Part shown: piece by piece, positions 17,798 through 27,000 of the stretch
Layout: the number at the start of each line of letters is the position of its first letter
Position numbering within the stretch: position 1 is the stretch's first letter
Assembly: GCF_016909015.1 (NCBI RefSeq)
Contig: NZ_JAFBFA010000018.1
Coordinates: forward strand, 31,395-95,394
Length of the DNA: 64,000 bases
Origin: Gracilibacillus alcaliphilus
GTDB taxonomy: Bacteria > Bacillota > Bacilli > Bacillales > Amphibacillaceae
Reading direction: 5' to 3'
The notes under the pieces: model-generated
The model's input: the letters and a program-made list of their open reading frames with translations, nothing else
What the model was told of the DNA's origin: nothing
The model's database searches: none
Program-made: the position numbers and the translations under genes

Positions 17798-18715
17798 CTA
17801 ATATCTTTTGTAATATTCAAATAATCCTTTAAACGTACACCGTTCTGTTTGTCTACTCCACATGATTGGCGGCGTGTTATCTTCTAAATTTTCTACTAAA
17901 CTATTTTCGTAATATTTAACTATTTTCGCTATCTCACCACCAATAACAATGACCTCTGCTTTAAATTCTTTATTTATCATGGTGAGTACTTCACTGAAAT
18001 AGCAACCAAACCTGTTAAATAACTCAATTGCTCTCTTATCTCCTGACTGATATTTTTCTATAATCTCATCTATGTTTTCAGGTAGTTCGGTTTCTCTGGC
18101 AATTCTCATGATTCCTCTATGAGAAATATAATCATCGATAATCGAGTCATAAAATGTTAGATTATAAATCCAACCGTTAGGAGGCACATCATATCGATCT
18201 GTAATAATTCTGCCATCCTCTAAAAAAGCTGAGCCTATACCATTTCCTACCGTTAAGAAAAGACCTCGGTTGACTTTGCTGTCCAACCCCTGATTTTTCC
18301 ATTCCCCTATGGCAAACATGCTTACATTATTTTGGAAAAAGAAAATCGCATCTTGGGAAATTCGATTGAATACTCTCTTTTTCATTAAGCGCTTCCAAAT
18401 TTCCATTTGAATATTAAGTCCATAGATAGAATTGAATTTATCAACGTCTTTCACATAACAAATGCCATTTTCGTAATCAAAAGGGCCGGGAAAAGCAAAC
18501 CCTATTCCTTTAATAAAATAATTTTCATCTAAGATTCTATTAATTTGATTACAGATTATATTGGTTAGATTTTCTAAAATCACATCGGCACTCTTTCGGC
18601 TCTTAGCTGGATAATAAGAAAAAGAAGAATCTATAAACTCACCTTGATGATCGAAAGCACCTCCCTTTATAAATTGTCCACCTACGTCAAATGCTAAAAA
18701 ATAATTATTCATCAT
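17798..18715 (-). CDS. ROK-family protein with altered active site
   Basis: About 305 residues from ATG 18715, preceded by AAGGTGG at 5 nt; a GTG at 18724 lies inside that SD. The ROK/ASKHA fold is clear (LAFDVGG, GFAFPGPFDYENG, VIVIGGEIAK). Key positions differ from active sugar kinases: the catalytic-base motif ND is NN (FQNNVSMF, about residue 130), the first phosphate motif is GGQ instead of GGT, and the second is GNGIG instead of GTGLG. The paralogue at 19955 keeps all three. It lacks an N-terminal HTH, so it is not a classical ROK repressor. A sugar-sensing or dead-kinase role is inferred. First gene of the leftward operon. Confidence 0.85.
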   Translation of the reverse strand: MMNNYFLAFDVGGQFIKGGAFDHQGEFIDSSFSYYPAKSRKSADVILENLTNIICNQINRILDENYFIKGIGFAFPGPFDYENGICYVKDVDKFNSIYGLNIQMEIWKRLMKKRVFNRISQDAIFFFQNNVSMFAIGEWKNQGLDSKVNRGLFLTVGNGIGSAFLEDGRIITDRYDVPPNGWIYNLTFYDSIIDDYISHRGIMRIARETELPENIDEIIEKYQSGDKRAIELFNRFGCYFSEVLTMINKEFKAEVIVIGGEIAKIVKYYENSLVENLEDNTPPIMWSRQTERCTFKGLFEYYKRY

Positions 18716-19003
18716 GTCATCCACCTTACTAAAAATATATAGTATTGATTAAAGTTTGTATTTGTAATTTGAGGCCTCATATTTATAAAAATCGGACACA
18801 TTACCCAAAAGTGAATTGAATATTTTTTGAAAGATAGTATATTATCATTAATTAGAAAGTTGCTATCCTATCATCTGTGAGGTTTTTATGTTTTGAAATG
18901 GCATATTATTCGCAAAAGCTACTCATGCTAAATATCATTTTGTCACTATAATTCTATGTATCCACTGGAAGACTAATAAAAACCAAAAGGATGAATGTTA
19001 ATT

Positions 19004-19906
19004 ATGAACATTCTTATTGAGAACGCAACCATAAATCAAGGAAATCACTATCTAAATCAACATATCCATTATGTAACAAGTGAAAAAATGAATATATACC
19101 TTCATCATTGGGGGGGCGGGGCTTTTTTACAACATGATTTCCTTAGTAATCACTATGAAGTGTACTATATTTTAAACGGCGAAGGAACTTTTATTTTCAA
19201 CAAACAAGAATACCCTATCATCGCCGGAGATTTATTTCTTTTAAAACCGAATGCAGCGTGTCAACTAAAAGATAAATCGGATTTGACCATGTTATTTTTT
19301 ACTTTTGAACCTTATTCGTTAATAGAGACAAAAGAATTAATGGAGTTTTTCGATCGAATAGAAGATATAGAGCATTTCGAGTATTTTTTATTAAACAATC
19401 AATTTAATACGGGGGTGTTATGGCAAGAAATGCTGATTCAAAGTAATCAGCAAAGCCTATTTACTCCAGAAATTGTCAAACCTTTGGCATGTACTCTCAT
19501 TACGATTATTATTCAAAATTTCTATCAACAAATCATGGGGTTCGAAAGTATTGACCTAAAAGATTCTAAAGTTCTCGAACCTAATGCGATTATTTATAAT
19601 GCCAAATTATTTATCAATGATAATCTAGATAAACATTTAAAGTTAAGTGACGTAGCAGACCACCTTCACGTTTCTCACCGTCATCTTTCCAGACTATTTA
19701 CGCAACATATCGATGTCACATTTACACAATATGTACGTTCAGAAAAAATAAATAAAGCTGCTATATTACTTGCTACAACTGATCTACCTATTAAAATAGT
19801 GGCTCAAAAAGTGGGATTTGATACGGTTCATTATTTTTCAAGTGTCTTTAAAAAAGTAATGGATATCCCTCCAGGAGAATTTAGAACAAGATTGCAATCA
19901 GATTAA
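19004..19906 (+). CDS. AraC-family transcriptional regulator with cupin sensor
   Basis: 300 residues. The N-terminal half is an AraC-type cupin (HYEVYYILNGEGTFIF, AGDLFLLKPNAACQL) and about residues 200-298 the double HTH (LSDVADHLHVSHRHLSRLF and IKIVAQKVGFDTVHYFSSVFKK). ATG 19004 is preferred because AAAGGA lies about 12 nt upstream; ATG 18995 is too close to it. It is divergent from the ROK/ABC/GH38 operon and co-directional with the second ROK gene, so it probably regulates both (inference). Confidence 0.9.
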   Translation: MNILIENATINQGNHYLNQHIHYVTSEKMNIYLHHWGGGAFLQHDFLSNHYEVYYILNGEGTFIFNKQEYPIIAGDLFLLKPNAACQLKDKSDLTMLFFTFEPYSLIETKELMEFFDRIEDIEHFEYFLLNNQFNTGVLWQEMLIQSNQQSLFTPEIVKPLACTLITIIIQNFYQQIMGFESIDLKDSKVLEPNAIIYNAKLFINDNLDKHLKLSDVADHLHVSHRHLSRLFTQHIDVTFTQYVRSEKINKAAILLATTDLPIKIVAQKVGFDTVHYFSSVFKKVMDIPPGEFRTRLQSD

Positions 19907-19954
19907 AAAATACTTTCTAACAATGAAAAAAATCAGTGGAGAGGTGAATAAATT

Positions 19955-20881
19955 ATGTCAAATCGTTTAATGCTTGCCTTGGATGTAGGTGGTACTTTTA
20001 CGAAGGGGTGTGTCATTGACAATCATCAGATTCTTACTTCAACTATAAAGAAGTACAACACATATTCATATCTAGATGCGGATGCCATCCTTAACAATTT
20101 TAAACTAATCATCGAAAACTTTGTTTATCAATATCTAAGAGATCACAACAAAAAAAATATTAACCAATTAAATATTGGATTTACCTTTCCTGGACCTTTT
20201 GATTATCAAAATGGGATTAGTTACGTTAAAGGGGTAGGAAAGTTTGAGACATTATACGAAATGAATATTCGCGAAGAAATACGCAGGAGGTTACTCGCTG
20301 CACAGCTTCCAGTAAATGATCAGATTAACATTCGTTTTGAGAATGACTGTCGTCTATTTGGAATTGGTGTAAATGAAGAATTGCCAGCGGAGAAACTAAT
20401 CTGTTTAACCATTGGAACAGGATTAGGATCAACCTTTTTAGATCAAGGGAACATTTTAAAAAACAGAAAAGACATTCCGCCAGAAGGTTATTTATATCAA
20501 GTTCCATATAAAACATCCATCGTAGACGATTATTTTTCGATAAGGGGAATTCTCAAATTAGCTTCGTCTAAAGGAATTGATATTCATCGCTACAATACGG
20601 TGAAAGATATCTCACTTCTTGCAAAAGAAAAGAACGATTCAGCCCTGAAAACTTTTGAGATTTTTGGAAATAATTTAGCTGAAATGTTAGAGCCCTATAT
20701 TCAATCTTTTCAGCCAAATAAAGTTGTCATAGGCGGCCAAATTGCAAAAAGTTTTGACCTGTTTGGAAATCCCTTGCAACAAGTTGCCCAGCAAAATAAG
20801 GCGGAAGCAGTAGCCTTGAAAAACGCACTTTATTACACTTTCAAAGGGATTGATGTGATGTTAAATAATGAGGATGCTTAA
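19955..20881 (+). CDS. ROK-family sugar kinase (putative)
   Basis: 308 residues with intact kinase motifs: LALDVGGTFTKG (phosphate 1), GFTFPGPFDYQNG, FENDCRLF with the catalytic Asp, LTIGTGLGS (phosphate 2) and KVVIGGQIAK (adenosine motif). The family phosphorylates free hexoses such as glucose, mannose or fructose with ATP. The zinc-binding CxCGxxGC motif of many ROK glucokinases is absent. RBS GGAGAGGTGA. Forms a two-gene unit with the AraC gene (48-bp gap). With the isomerase at 9397 it could convert mannose to fructose-6-P (inference). Confidence 0.85.
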   Translation: MSNRLMLALDVGGTFTKGCVIDNHQILTSTIKKYNTYSYLDADAILNNFKLIIENFVYQYLRDHNKKNINQLNIGFTFPGPFDYQNGISYVKGVGKFETLYEMNIREEIRRRLLAAQLPVNDQINIRFENDCRLFGIGVNEELPAEKLICLTIGTGLGSTFLDQGNILKNRKDIPPEGYLYQVPYKTSIVDDYFSIRGILKLASSKGIDIHRYNTVKDISLLAKEKNDSALKTFEIFGNNLAEMLEPYIQSFQPNKVVIGGQIAKSFDLFGNPLQQVAQQNKAEAVALKNALYYTFKGIDVMLNNEDA

Positions 20882-20995
20882 TTAATATTTTATATTGTTT
20901 CGTGCAACAGTCTCATGGGATTACTAGATGATCAACGATTGATTTTAAATTTGATGTTTTTTGAACAAAATTTGGTTTATTTAATGTGATTAAGA
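20882..20995. other. start of a long intergenic gap
   Basis: The gap 20882-21396 contains no gene. It holds the repeat at 20996-21146, AT-rich unrecognised sequence at 21147-21327, and the bidirectional terminator at 21328-21373. No obvious terminator immediately follows the ROK gene. Confidence 0.4.
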
Positions 20996-21146
20996 ACATT
21001 GTTTCACGTGTAACTTTTATACTCCATTACAATTTTATAATTTAATTTTCTGTTTTTTAATGAGATTAGTTGGAAATAATTTGTTAAGTTGTAGACTGAT
21101 AAACTCCTATCGGAATAAAATATTTATAGAGAACTTATTTCTCACC
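20996..21146. repeat. dispersed repeat with parS-like box, copy 1 (other copy 57322-57451)
   Basis: Shares with 57322-57451 the blocks ACATTGTTTCACGTGTAAC, TTTTATACT.CATTAC.ATTTT, TAGACTGATAA.CTCCTA, CGGAATAAAA and GAGAACTT, with one internal segment about 20 bases longer here. The parS-like 16-mer TGTTTCACGTGTAACT is at 21000-21015. No coding frame; function unknown. Confidence 0.65.
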
Positions 21147-21327
21147 GTACTGAAAACGGAGAAATTCAAAATACAGACACACACGTTTATGGCTTTATAA
21201 AGTATTCACACAAAAAATTTACCTCATAATATAAGATAAGTTACAATATTAAATCATAGAGTTGCAGAATTTTAGCAAACATACCCTCCATTACACTTGA
21301 TTAACTGTTGCTCTATAAAAAAAGAAG

Positions 21328-21373
21328 GAGCTATCGAAGTGCATAATATGCATTAATGATAGCTCTTTTTTTT
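21328..21373. terminator. bidirectional rho-independent terminator
   Basis: GAGCTATC (21328-21335) pairs with GATAGCTC (21358-21365); an inner TGCAT/ATGCA stem strengthens it. The + strand is followed by T8 and the minus strand by CTTCTTTTTTT, so it can stop transcription from both sides: the ROK gene on the left and the HTH pseudogene on the right. Confidence 0.8.
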
Positions 21374-21396
21374 TAGGTATATTATATTATTACCTA

Positions 21397-21667
21397 TTAA
21401 TCATCTTTCGTTATCGATTTATTATATTTTTTCAAATCTGTTTCCAGCAATTTTTTATAAGCTTCTAAGTCGTTTTTTAGAAATAATTGAGCTTTCCCCT
21501 TACCTTCTCCGACTGATTTTATACACTTGAATTTCCCTTTGCTTAACGCTCTGGAAAAACTCTGTTGTTTTTATATCCAGATAGGCTATTGCTTCTTTCG
21601 TAGTCAATATATTGTCTATAACATAGGATATGAAAGCTTCCTCATTTTCAAAGTTGTAATTTCCCAT
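21397..21667 (-). pseudogene. frameshifted small helix-turn-helix (DNA-binding) protein gene
   Basis: From ATG 21667 (SD GGGAG upstream) the frame reads MGNYNFENEEAFISYVIDN, ILTTKEAIAYLDI and FQSVKQREIQVYK, then runs into a stop. Shifting frame at an AAAA run (around 21517) continues as SVGEGKGKAQLFLKNDLEAY and ends at the TAA at 21397. The joined product of about 89 residues looks like a small excisionase/MerR-like HTH protein (TTKEAIAYLDI). A one-base insertion is the simplest explanation; sequencing error or programmed slippage at the A-run cannot be excluded. The terminator at 21328 follows. Confidence 0.7.
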
Positions 21668-21850
21668 ATTATCTCCCCTCCCTACTACATACTTTTTCTA
21701 TCTATCTGCGTTATATGATTTTGAATCAATTTCTTGTAATTCTTATCTAAAGCATCCCTTTCCTTTCCAATCAAACTTTATTTTTTCGCAAGTAACTTTA
21801 TGTTATAATCATTTTCATAATTACATCAGTATAAATAAGGACGGATTAAC

Positions 21851-22453
21851 ATGAATTCTAATCATAAAAAAGATTCCAGCACAAATCGCGGCCGACCAAG
21901 AAGTGAAGCAGTGCACCGTAACATTTTGGATGCAACCTTGATCCTGCTTACCGAAGTAGGCATCGAGAAATTAAGTATAGAAATGATTGCTCAATATGCA
22001 GGAGTCGGGAAAACTTCTATTTACCGGAGATGGACGAATAAAGAAGCATTAGTAGTGGATGCACTTGAACAAATAAAACCTGAGCTTAACACATCCTATC
22101 AAGATACGCTTCAGGAAACTTTATATGAATTGGCGGAAAGTTTTTTTGGACAGATGGATAACCCATTAGGCAGGCAGATGCTCTCGGTGCTTGTGTCAAC
22201 CTTGTCCGGGAGTTCTCAAATATCGGAAGCATTCTGGGAGAAGCATTCCTTGCCCAAGACCAAAGAAATATCAAGTATTATTGATTACTTCCGGCAAGAG
22301 GAGGGGTTGAGTGATCGTGTTGATATCGATTTGGCTTCCGATCTATTAATTGGTTATGTAACGTATCTCTTGCTGTTCAAAACGCCATCTAGAGACTTGG
22401 ATACCTCGCTTAAAAGCGGTATTGAATTAATCATTAACGGCTTAAAAAAATGA
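21851..22453 (+). CDS. TetR-family transcriptional repressor
   Basis: 200 residues. The N-terminal TetR HTH is at about 20-65 (RNILDATLILLTEVGIEKLS, IAQYAGVGKTSIYRRW), preceded by the typical NRGRPRSEAVH; the C-terminal helical part resembles the TetR_C-type ligand/dimer domain. RBS AAGGACGG. The inverted repeats in the 100 bases between it and the SDR gene are the probable operators, so it likely represses the SDR gene. Ligand unknown. Confidence 0.92.
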   Translation: MNSNHKKDSSTNRGRPRSEAVHRNILDATLILLTEVGIEKLSIEMIAQYAGVGKTSIYRRWTNKEALVVDALEQIKPELNTSYQDTLQETLYELAESFFGQMDNPLGRQMLSVLVSTLSGSSQISEAFWEKHSLPKTKEISSIIDYFRQEEGLSDRVDIDLASDLLIGYVTYLLLFKTPSRDLDTSLKSGIELIINGLKK

Positions 22454-22462
22454 TTTTTAAGG

Positions 22463-22478
22463 TGTACAGCTACGTACA
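22463..22478. promoter_or_regulatory. inverted repeat TGTAC-N6-GTACA
   Basis: TGTAC (22463-22467) and GTACA (22474-22478) form a short palindrome 10 bases upstream of the -35 box of the SDR promoter. Possible second TetR site. Confidence 0.35.
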
Positions 22479-22487
22479 GTATAATTA

Positions 22488-22516
22488 TTGACATTTACGA
22501 TACGATGTTGTATCGT
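22488..22516 (+). promoter_or_regulatory. SDR promoter with overlapping TetR-type operator
   Basis: A consensus -35 TTGACA (22488-22493) is 17 bases from a -10-like TATCGT (22511-22516). Between and overlapping the -10 lies the perfect inverted repeat ACGATAC-N6-GTATCGT (22497-22516). Repressor binding there would block RNA polymerase. Position between the TetR gene and the SDR gene supports TetR as its ligand (inference). Confidence 0.7.
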
Positions 22517-22553
22517 TTAGTTTATTAAAAATAGACTGGAAAGGTAGATAAAT

Positions 22554-23504
22554 ATGAAAAAGGCAGCGAGAACCATGATCATTACAGGAGGGAATACAGG
22601 ACTAGGCTTTGAAACTGCAAAAGTGATAGCAAAATCCTCAGCAGACTGGCATGTCGTAATAGCTTCACGTAATCAGCAAAAAGGGGAGGAAGCAGTTCGT
22701 GCATTGATTCAAAGCACGAATAATCCTAATATATCTGCGATGATATTAGACTTGTCCTCTACAACCTCCATTAACCATTTTGCAGAGCAATTTATAGAGG
22801 CTGATGTTCCTCCGCTGTATGCAATTGTCTGCAATGCCGGGGCTGGGTTTGCTAAAGGAACCCAAGAAACAGAAGATGGTGTTGAAGCAACTTTTGGAGT
22901 GAATCATCTTGGGCATTTCTTACTCGTACGTCTGCTTCTTAATCAAGTGGAAGAACAAGGCCGTATCATAATTGTAAGCAGTGATACACATGATCCAAGC
23001 AAGAAAACAGGAATGCCGTCTCCTCGTTATACAAGCCCTAGTATACTGGCAGATCCAGCTGCTTCCGATCAGTTCTTAGGTAATTTATCCGATTTATCAA
23101 AAGGACAGCTACGTTATACAACAACGAAGCTATGTAACTTGTATTTTACTTATGAATTAACATATCGAATTCAGCAGGCAAAGCGCTCGATTTCAACAGC
23201 AGCATTTAATCCTGGCATGATGCCTGGTAAAGGTTCTGCTTTGACGAGAGATTATAAACCTTTTCAACGATTTATATGGAATAATATTCTGCCGATGCTG
23301 CGTTTCGTTCATCCTGGCATTCGTTCAACCAGACAATCAGGGAAGGATCTGGCAAACCTTATCATGATGGACTCTATGAATAGCGGGGCATATTGGGATG
23401 GTCCGAAACAAATCCCCTCATCTGATGAATCATACAATAAAGAACGTGCTGTTGAGTTATGGAATTGGAGTTCTAGAAAGCTTGGCTTGCCAAAGGATAT
23501 TTAG
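22554..23504 (+). CDS. short-chain dehydrogenase/reductase (retinol-dehydrogenase / POR-like)
   Basis: 316 residues, cytoplasmic. NAD(P)-binding motif TGGNTGLG at 11-18, NAG at about 94-96 (CNAGAG), catalytic Ser in VSSDTHD (142-143) and YTTTK (Tyr188, Lys192). The length and the ISTAAFNPGMMPGKG segment after the active site fit the protochlorophyllide-reductase/retinol-dehydrogenase-like SDR branch. It reduces or oxidises an unknown carbonyl or alcohol. RBS GGAAAGG. Controlled by the adjacent TetR gene on operator evidence. Confidence 0.92.
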   Translation: MKKAARTMIITGGNTGLGFETAKVIAKSSADWHVVIASRNQQKGEEAVRALIQSTNNPNISAMILDLSSTTSINHFAEQFIEADVPPLYAIVCNAGAGFAKGTQETEDGVEATFGVNHLGHFLLVRLLLNQVEEQGRIIIVSSDTHDPSKKTGMPSPRYTSPSILADPAASDQFLGNLSDLSKGQLRYTTTKLCNLYFTYELTYRIQQAKRSISTAAFNPGMMPGKGSALTRDYKPFQRFIWNNILPMLRFVHPGIRSTRQSGKDLANLIMMDSMNSGAYWDGPKQIPSSDESYNKERAVELWNWSSRKLGLPKDI

Positions 23505-23676
23505 GCAATGGAACAGGGGGTAAAGTGTCAGGGGCTGGGTAAGGAATATAGACTTTACTAGGTGATAATGGTTGGCGGTTCTAATAATCAGGGAGCAATT
23601 ACAATCAAAAATGTGAAAATCTTTGTTTCTTATATATTACTTTGAAGAATGTGATAAATCACATCATAACAGTTAA

Positions 23677-23719
23677 TGTGCTAGAAAGGTTATTGGTAAC
23701 CAATAGCTTTTCTAGCACA
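23677..23719. terminator. strong hairpin downstream of the SDR gene
   Basis: TGTGCTAGAAA (23677-23687) pairs with TTTCTAGCACA (23709-23719) and the inner TATTGG/CCAATA extends the stem. It is followed by CAAAATAATTTTT, a weak T-tract. Probable terminator for the SDR transcript, 170 bases past the stop. Confidence 0.5.
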
Positions 23720-23745
23720 CAAAATAATTTTTAATATGAAGTAAG

Positions 23746-23877
23746 TTCATTATTACCAAAATACACAATGAATTTGGATTTCCGTTATTGGAAGTGATAT
23801 TAAATTCATTGCAAAAACAAGCAAAGATCGTAGAACCTAAACAAATACTCAAGAAGGAAATGGTTCTGTTTGCTTAA
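23746..23877 (+). pseudogene. possible 3' remnant of an unidentified gene
   Basis: An open frame without start reads NEFGFPLLEVILNSLQKQ then EPKQILKKEMVLFA and stops at 23875-23877, with a terminator hairpin overlapping and following the stop. The amphipathic, protein-like composition and the terminator suggest the tail of a lost gene. No family recognised. Confidence 0.3.
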
Positions 23878-23904
23878 AATCCCTAAACAGAACCATTTTT
23901 TTAA
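23858..23904 (+). terminator. rho-independent terminator
   Basis: AAATGGTTCTGTTT (23858-23871) and AAACAGAACCATTT (23885-23898) form a perfect 14-bp stem with a 13-base loop, followed by a T-run. The symmetrical A/T flanks allow function in both directions. Confidence 0.75.
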
Positions 23905-24041
23905 TTATTTGTTAGTCAAATGTTCACCTCGAACGTCGTTTCTTCGTCACTGCATTTTTTACGCTATCTTCCTAAACATTGGGCATTTCCTCATTAAATA
24001 AAGTTTTAGGTATTTATGAAAATAATGGATATCCAGTTTAA

Positions 24042-27000
24042 TTATATCTCAGTATTTTTTCTTTTGTATATCCAAAATACGGTAGAACCAGTTAGTAATA
24101 AAACTATTCCTAGAATTAGATAGTTAAACATAGAGGTAGCTGTATCGGGTAATAATTCTTCGTTATTTAGATTACTATGATTATCCGAAGAAGTTATTAG
24201 AAGTTCTTCTTTATCTTGTTTTTCGTTATTCTTATCCCCACTGGACGCTAAATTATTTTTGGTACCCTCTTTTCCGCTATCATTGTTTTTGCCTTCACTG
24301 CTGCCAATCTCACCTTGCCCTTCTTCTCTATTGCCAGTATTATTTTCATTATCTCCATCATTGTTTTTGTTATCTTTATTCTCGCCTTCATCGCTGCCGG
24401 TCTCACCCTGTCCTTCTTCTCCATTGCCAGTATTATTTTCATTATCATTTCCTATGGCATTATCTCCATCATTGTTTTTGTTATCTTTATTCTCGCCTTC
24501 ATCGCTGCCGGTCTCACCCTGTCCTTCTTCTCCAGCACTATCATCTTTATTCTCATCTTCATTGATATCCTCAAATGCTTGATCCTTATACAATGCAGTG
24601 TATAATTCATGATCTTTATTTACTTGTGCATAATATTTCAAAGTAACTTCAGCAAGGTCTTTATCGAAATTATTAAGTTCCTGGAATGCTTGAGATAAGT
24701 TTGCTGCAAAGTTATCATTCCCTATATGACTAGCAGCTCGGCTATGTGCATATGCTGTTACTTCTGCACTAGCTTTTATATAATTATCTAAATCATCTTT
24801 CCCACCTATATCAGTCGGTCCTACTTCATCTTTATAAGGAGATCTTTCTTTAACTAAATAAGACTGATTTTCCGTTTCTAATGTCCCCCAGTGGATATCG
24901 GGATAATTAAGTAACGCATTTACTCCATTGATGGTACGGCTAGCATTTGTAGGATAACTATCCCCAGTAAATAAACCTGAAGCTTCCACTGCTGATGCTC
25001 CTTGCGCCTTTACATCTAAGATGATGTCATCCGCTGCTGAATCTGTTTTTCCTTCGATCAGTACATAGTAGCGGTCATACCCTAAACTCCCCAAACCCGC
25101 ATCTACTCTTCTTGCAATATCTTTAATTTCAAAATAGCCACTTCCTACGTCAGTCAGGATGTCTTCATCAATATTGCTGAGATAACTATCCCAATTATCT
25201 TTAATCTCCTTGTTTTCTTCATCTGTCACTGCTTCTAAACGATTATTAGTTAAGTCAAACATGCGGTCCTCATTCACCGTTGTCCATGTAGCTAATTGAT
25301 TATTAAGCGGTTCTTCACTTACTTTTTTGGCAAAATCGCCAATAAACCCGTCTAAATTGTCTTTAGTGAAATAATGCTCTTGGATGTTTATTGATCCATT
25401 TGCAACATTCTCGATTGCTTCTCTATAATACATTCCATACTGTTCGACCACCTCTGTAATCCCTTCTGCATCCAATTGCAAATTTGGTGCTGCATCGTTT
25501 AGAAGGTATAACCCGGTCCCAAAATTCAATAAGTCAAAGTAAAAAGGTGCAATCGCTACTTCATCAAAATCATTCAATTCAAAAATTGCTTCCCCATTTC
25601 TATTTCCATAAAACCCGAGATTTTCTATATGTAAATCACCAGTAATCCAGGTTTCCCCTTGATTAAGTACTGTCCAATTTTCAGGTATATCTACTACCTG
25701 ATTCTTTACATCAAGGAAAAAGAGAGAAGCTGTGCCTCTGTAAAAAGCAAAAGGATTAGCAGATAGCTGCTCAAGCTTTGATTGTCGTACCGTATGATCG
25801 GAAATATGCTGATTCGATTCTTTAATATATTTCTGAAGCATAGCGATTCTTTCTGTACCGTCTAATAGATTAAAATCACCGAAATCAATCGCCGGCCCAT
25901 CTGAAATGACAAAATCTGTATCTTCTATTTTGTCATAATAACTTGCCACAGGTGAAAAGTCTGTAATAGGGTTATCACGCAAGTTTAAACGAACTGTTAA
26001 GTAATTTAAATTCCTTAATGGGCTAAGGTCAGTAATATTATTATCACGTATGTTTAAATCCTCAAGCAAGACTAAATTCTCTAAAACAGATATATCTGAA
26101 ATCTTGTTTCTTCTTAGAACTAAATTTTTTATTTTCGTCAAATTTTCTAATGGTGTTAAATCGCTGATTTGATTGGTATGCATATTTAATTCTTCCAATT
26201 CAATTAATTTTGCAATCGGACCCAAATCAGCAACAGCATTATTTCTTGCATTTAACGCTATTAAGTTAACTAAGTTCTCCACAGCGCTAATATCTGACAC
26301 ACTATTATCCCGGAAATCTAAAGCCTCGAGAGCTGTCAAGTTTTTTACTGGCGTCAGGGATATAACATGATTCCCGCGAATATCTAGCTCTTTCAAGTTG
26401 ATTAAAGTTTCAATACCCTCTATGGAAGTAATGGCATTATTTCTTAAATCCAGTATTTCCAACTTATCTAATTCTGATAATGGCGTTAAATCAGTGATAT
26501 TGTTACCTCGCAGCTCCAATTCTTTTAGTTCCTTCAAGAGTTCAACACCCTCTATACTTTCTATCCCTAATTCTCTTATATCTGTTAACTCTTTTATTTC
26601 TTTCAAAGCTGCATATGATAATTGATCATGCCCATTAGCTTTTACTTTTTCTTTGATAGCTTGTAAAAAAGCGTCATCTTTAAATTGTTTTTCAATATCT
26701 GCTTCTTCATCTGCAGCTGTTATTTCTTCAGCTGCTTCTGCTTCTACTATTGATTCCTCAACTGGTGCTTTTTCAGCCGCTTCGTCTTCAACTGTTGATT
26801 CCTCAACCGATCCTTCTTCAGTTGCCTCTTCTTCAACTGTTGATTCCTTAACCGATTCTTCTTCAGTTGCTTCGTCTTCAACTGTTGATTCCTTAACCGA
26901 TTCTTCTTCAGTTGCCTCTTCTTCAACTATTGATTCCTCAACTGTTGACTCCTCCAAATCATCACTCTCAATTTGGGCAGATATCTTTTCATTAGTTGTA

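Noticed and set aside
24248..24605. overlapping hydrophobic frames antisense to the LRR gene spacer
   Set aside because: They are mirror frames of the low-complexity acidic repeat and have no independent support.
24290..26950. possible CRISPR array
   Set aside because: The repeated units at 24.3-24.5 kb and 26.7-26.95 kb are in-frame protein repeats without unique spacers of constant length; no cas genes are present.
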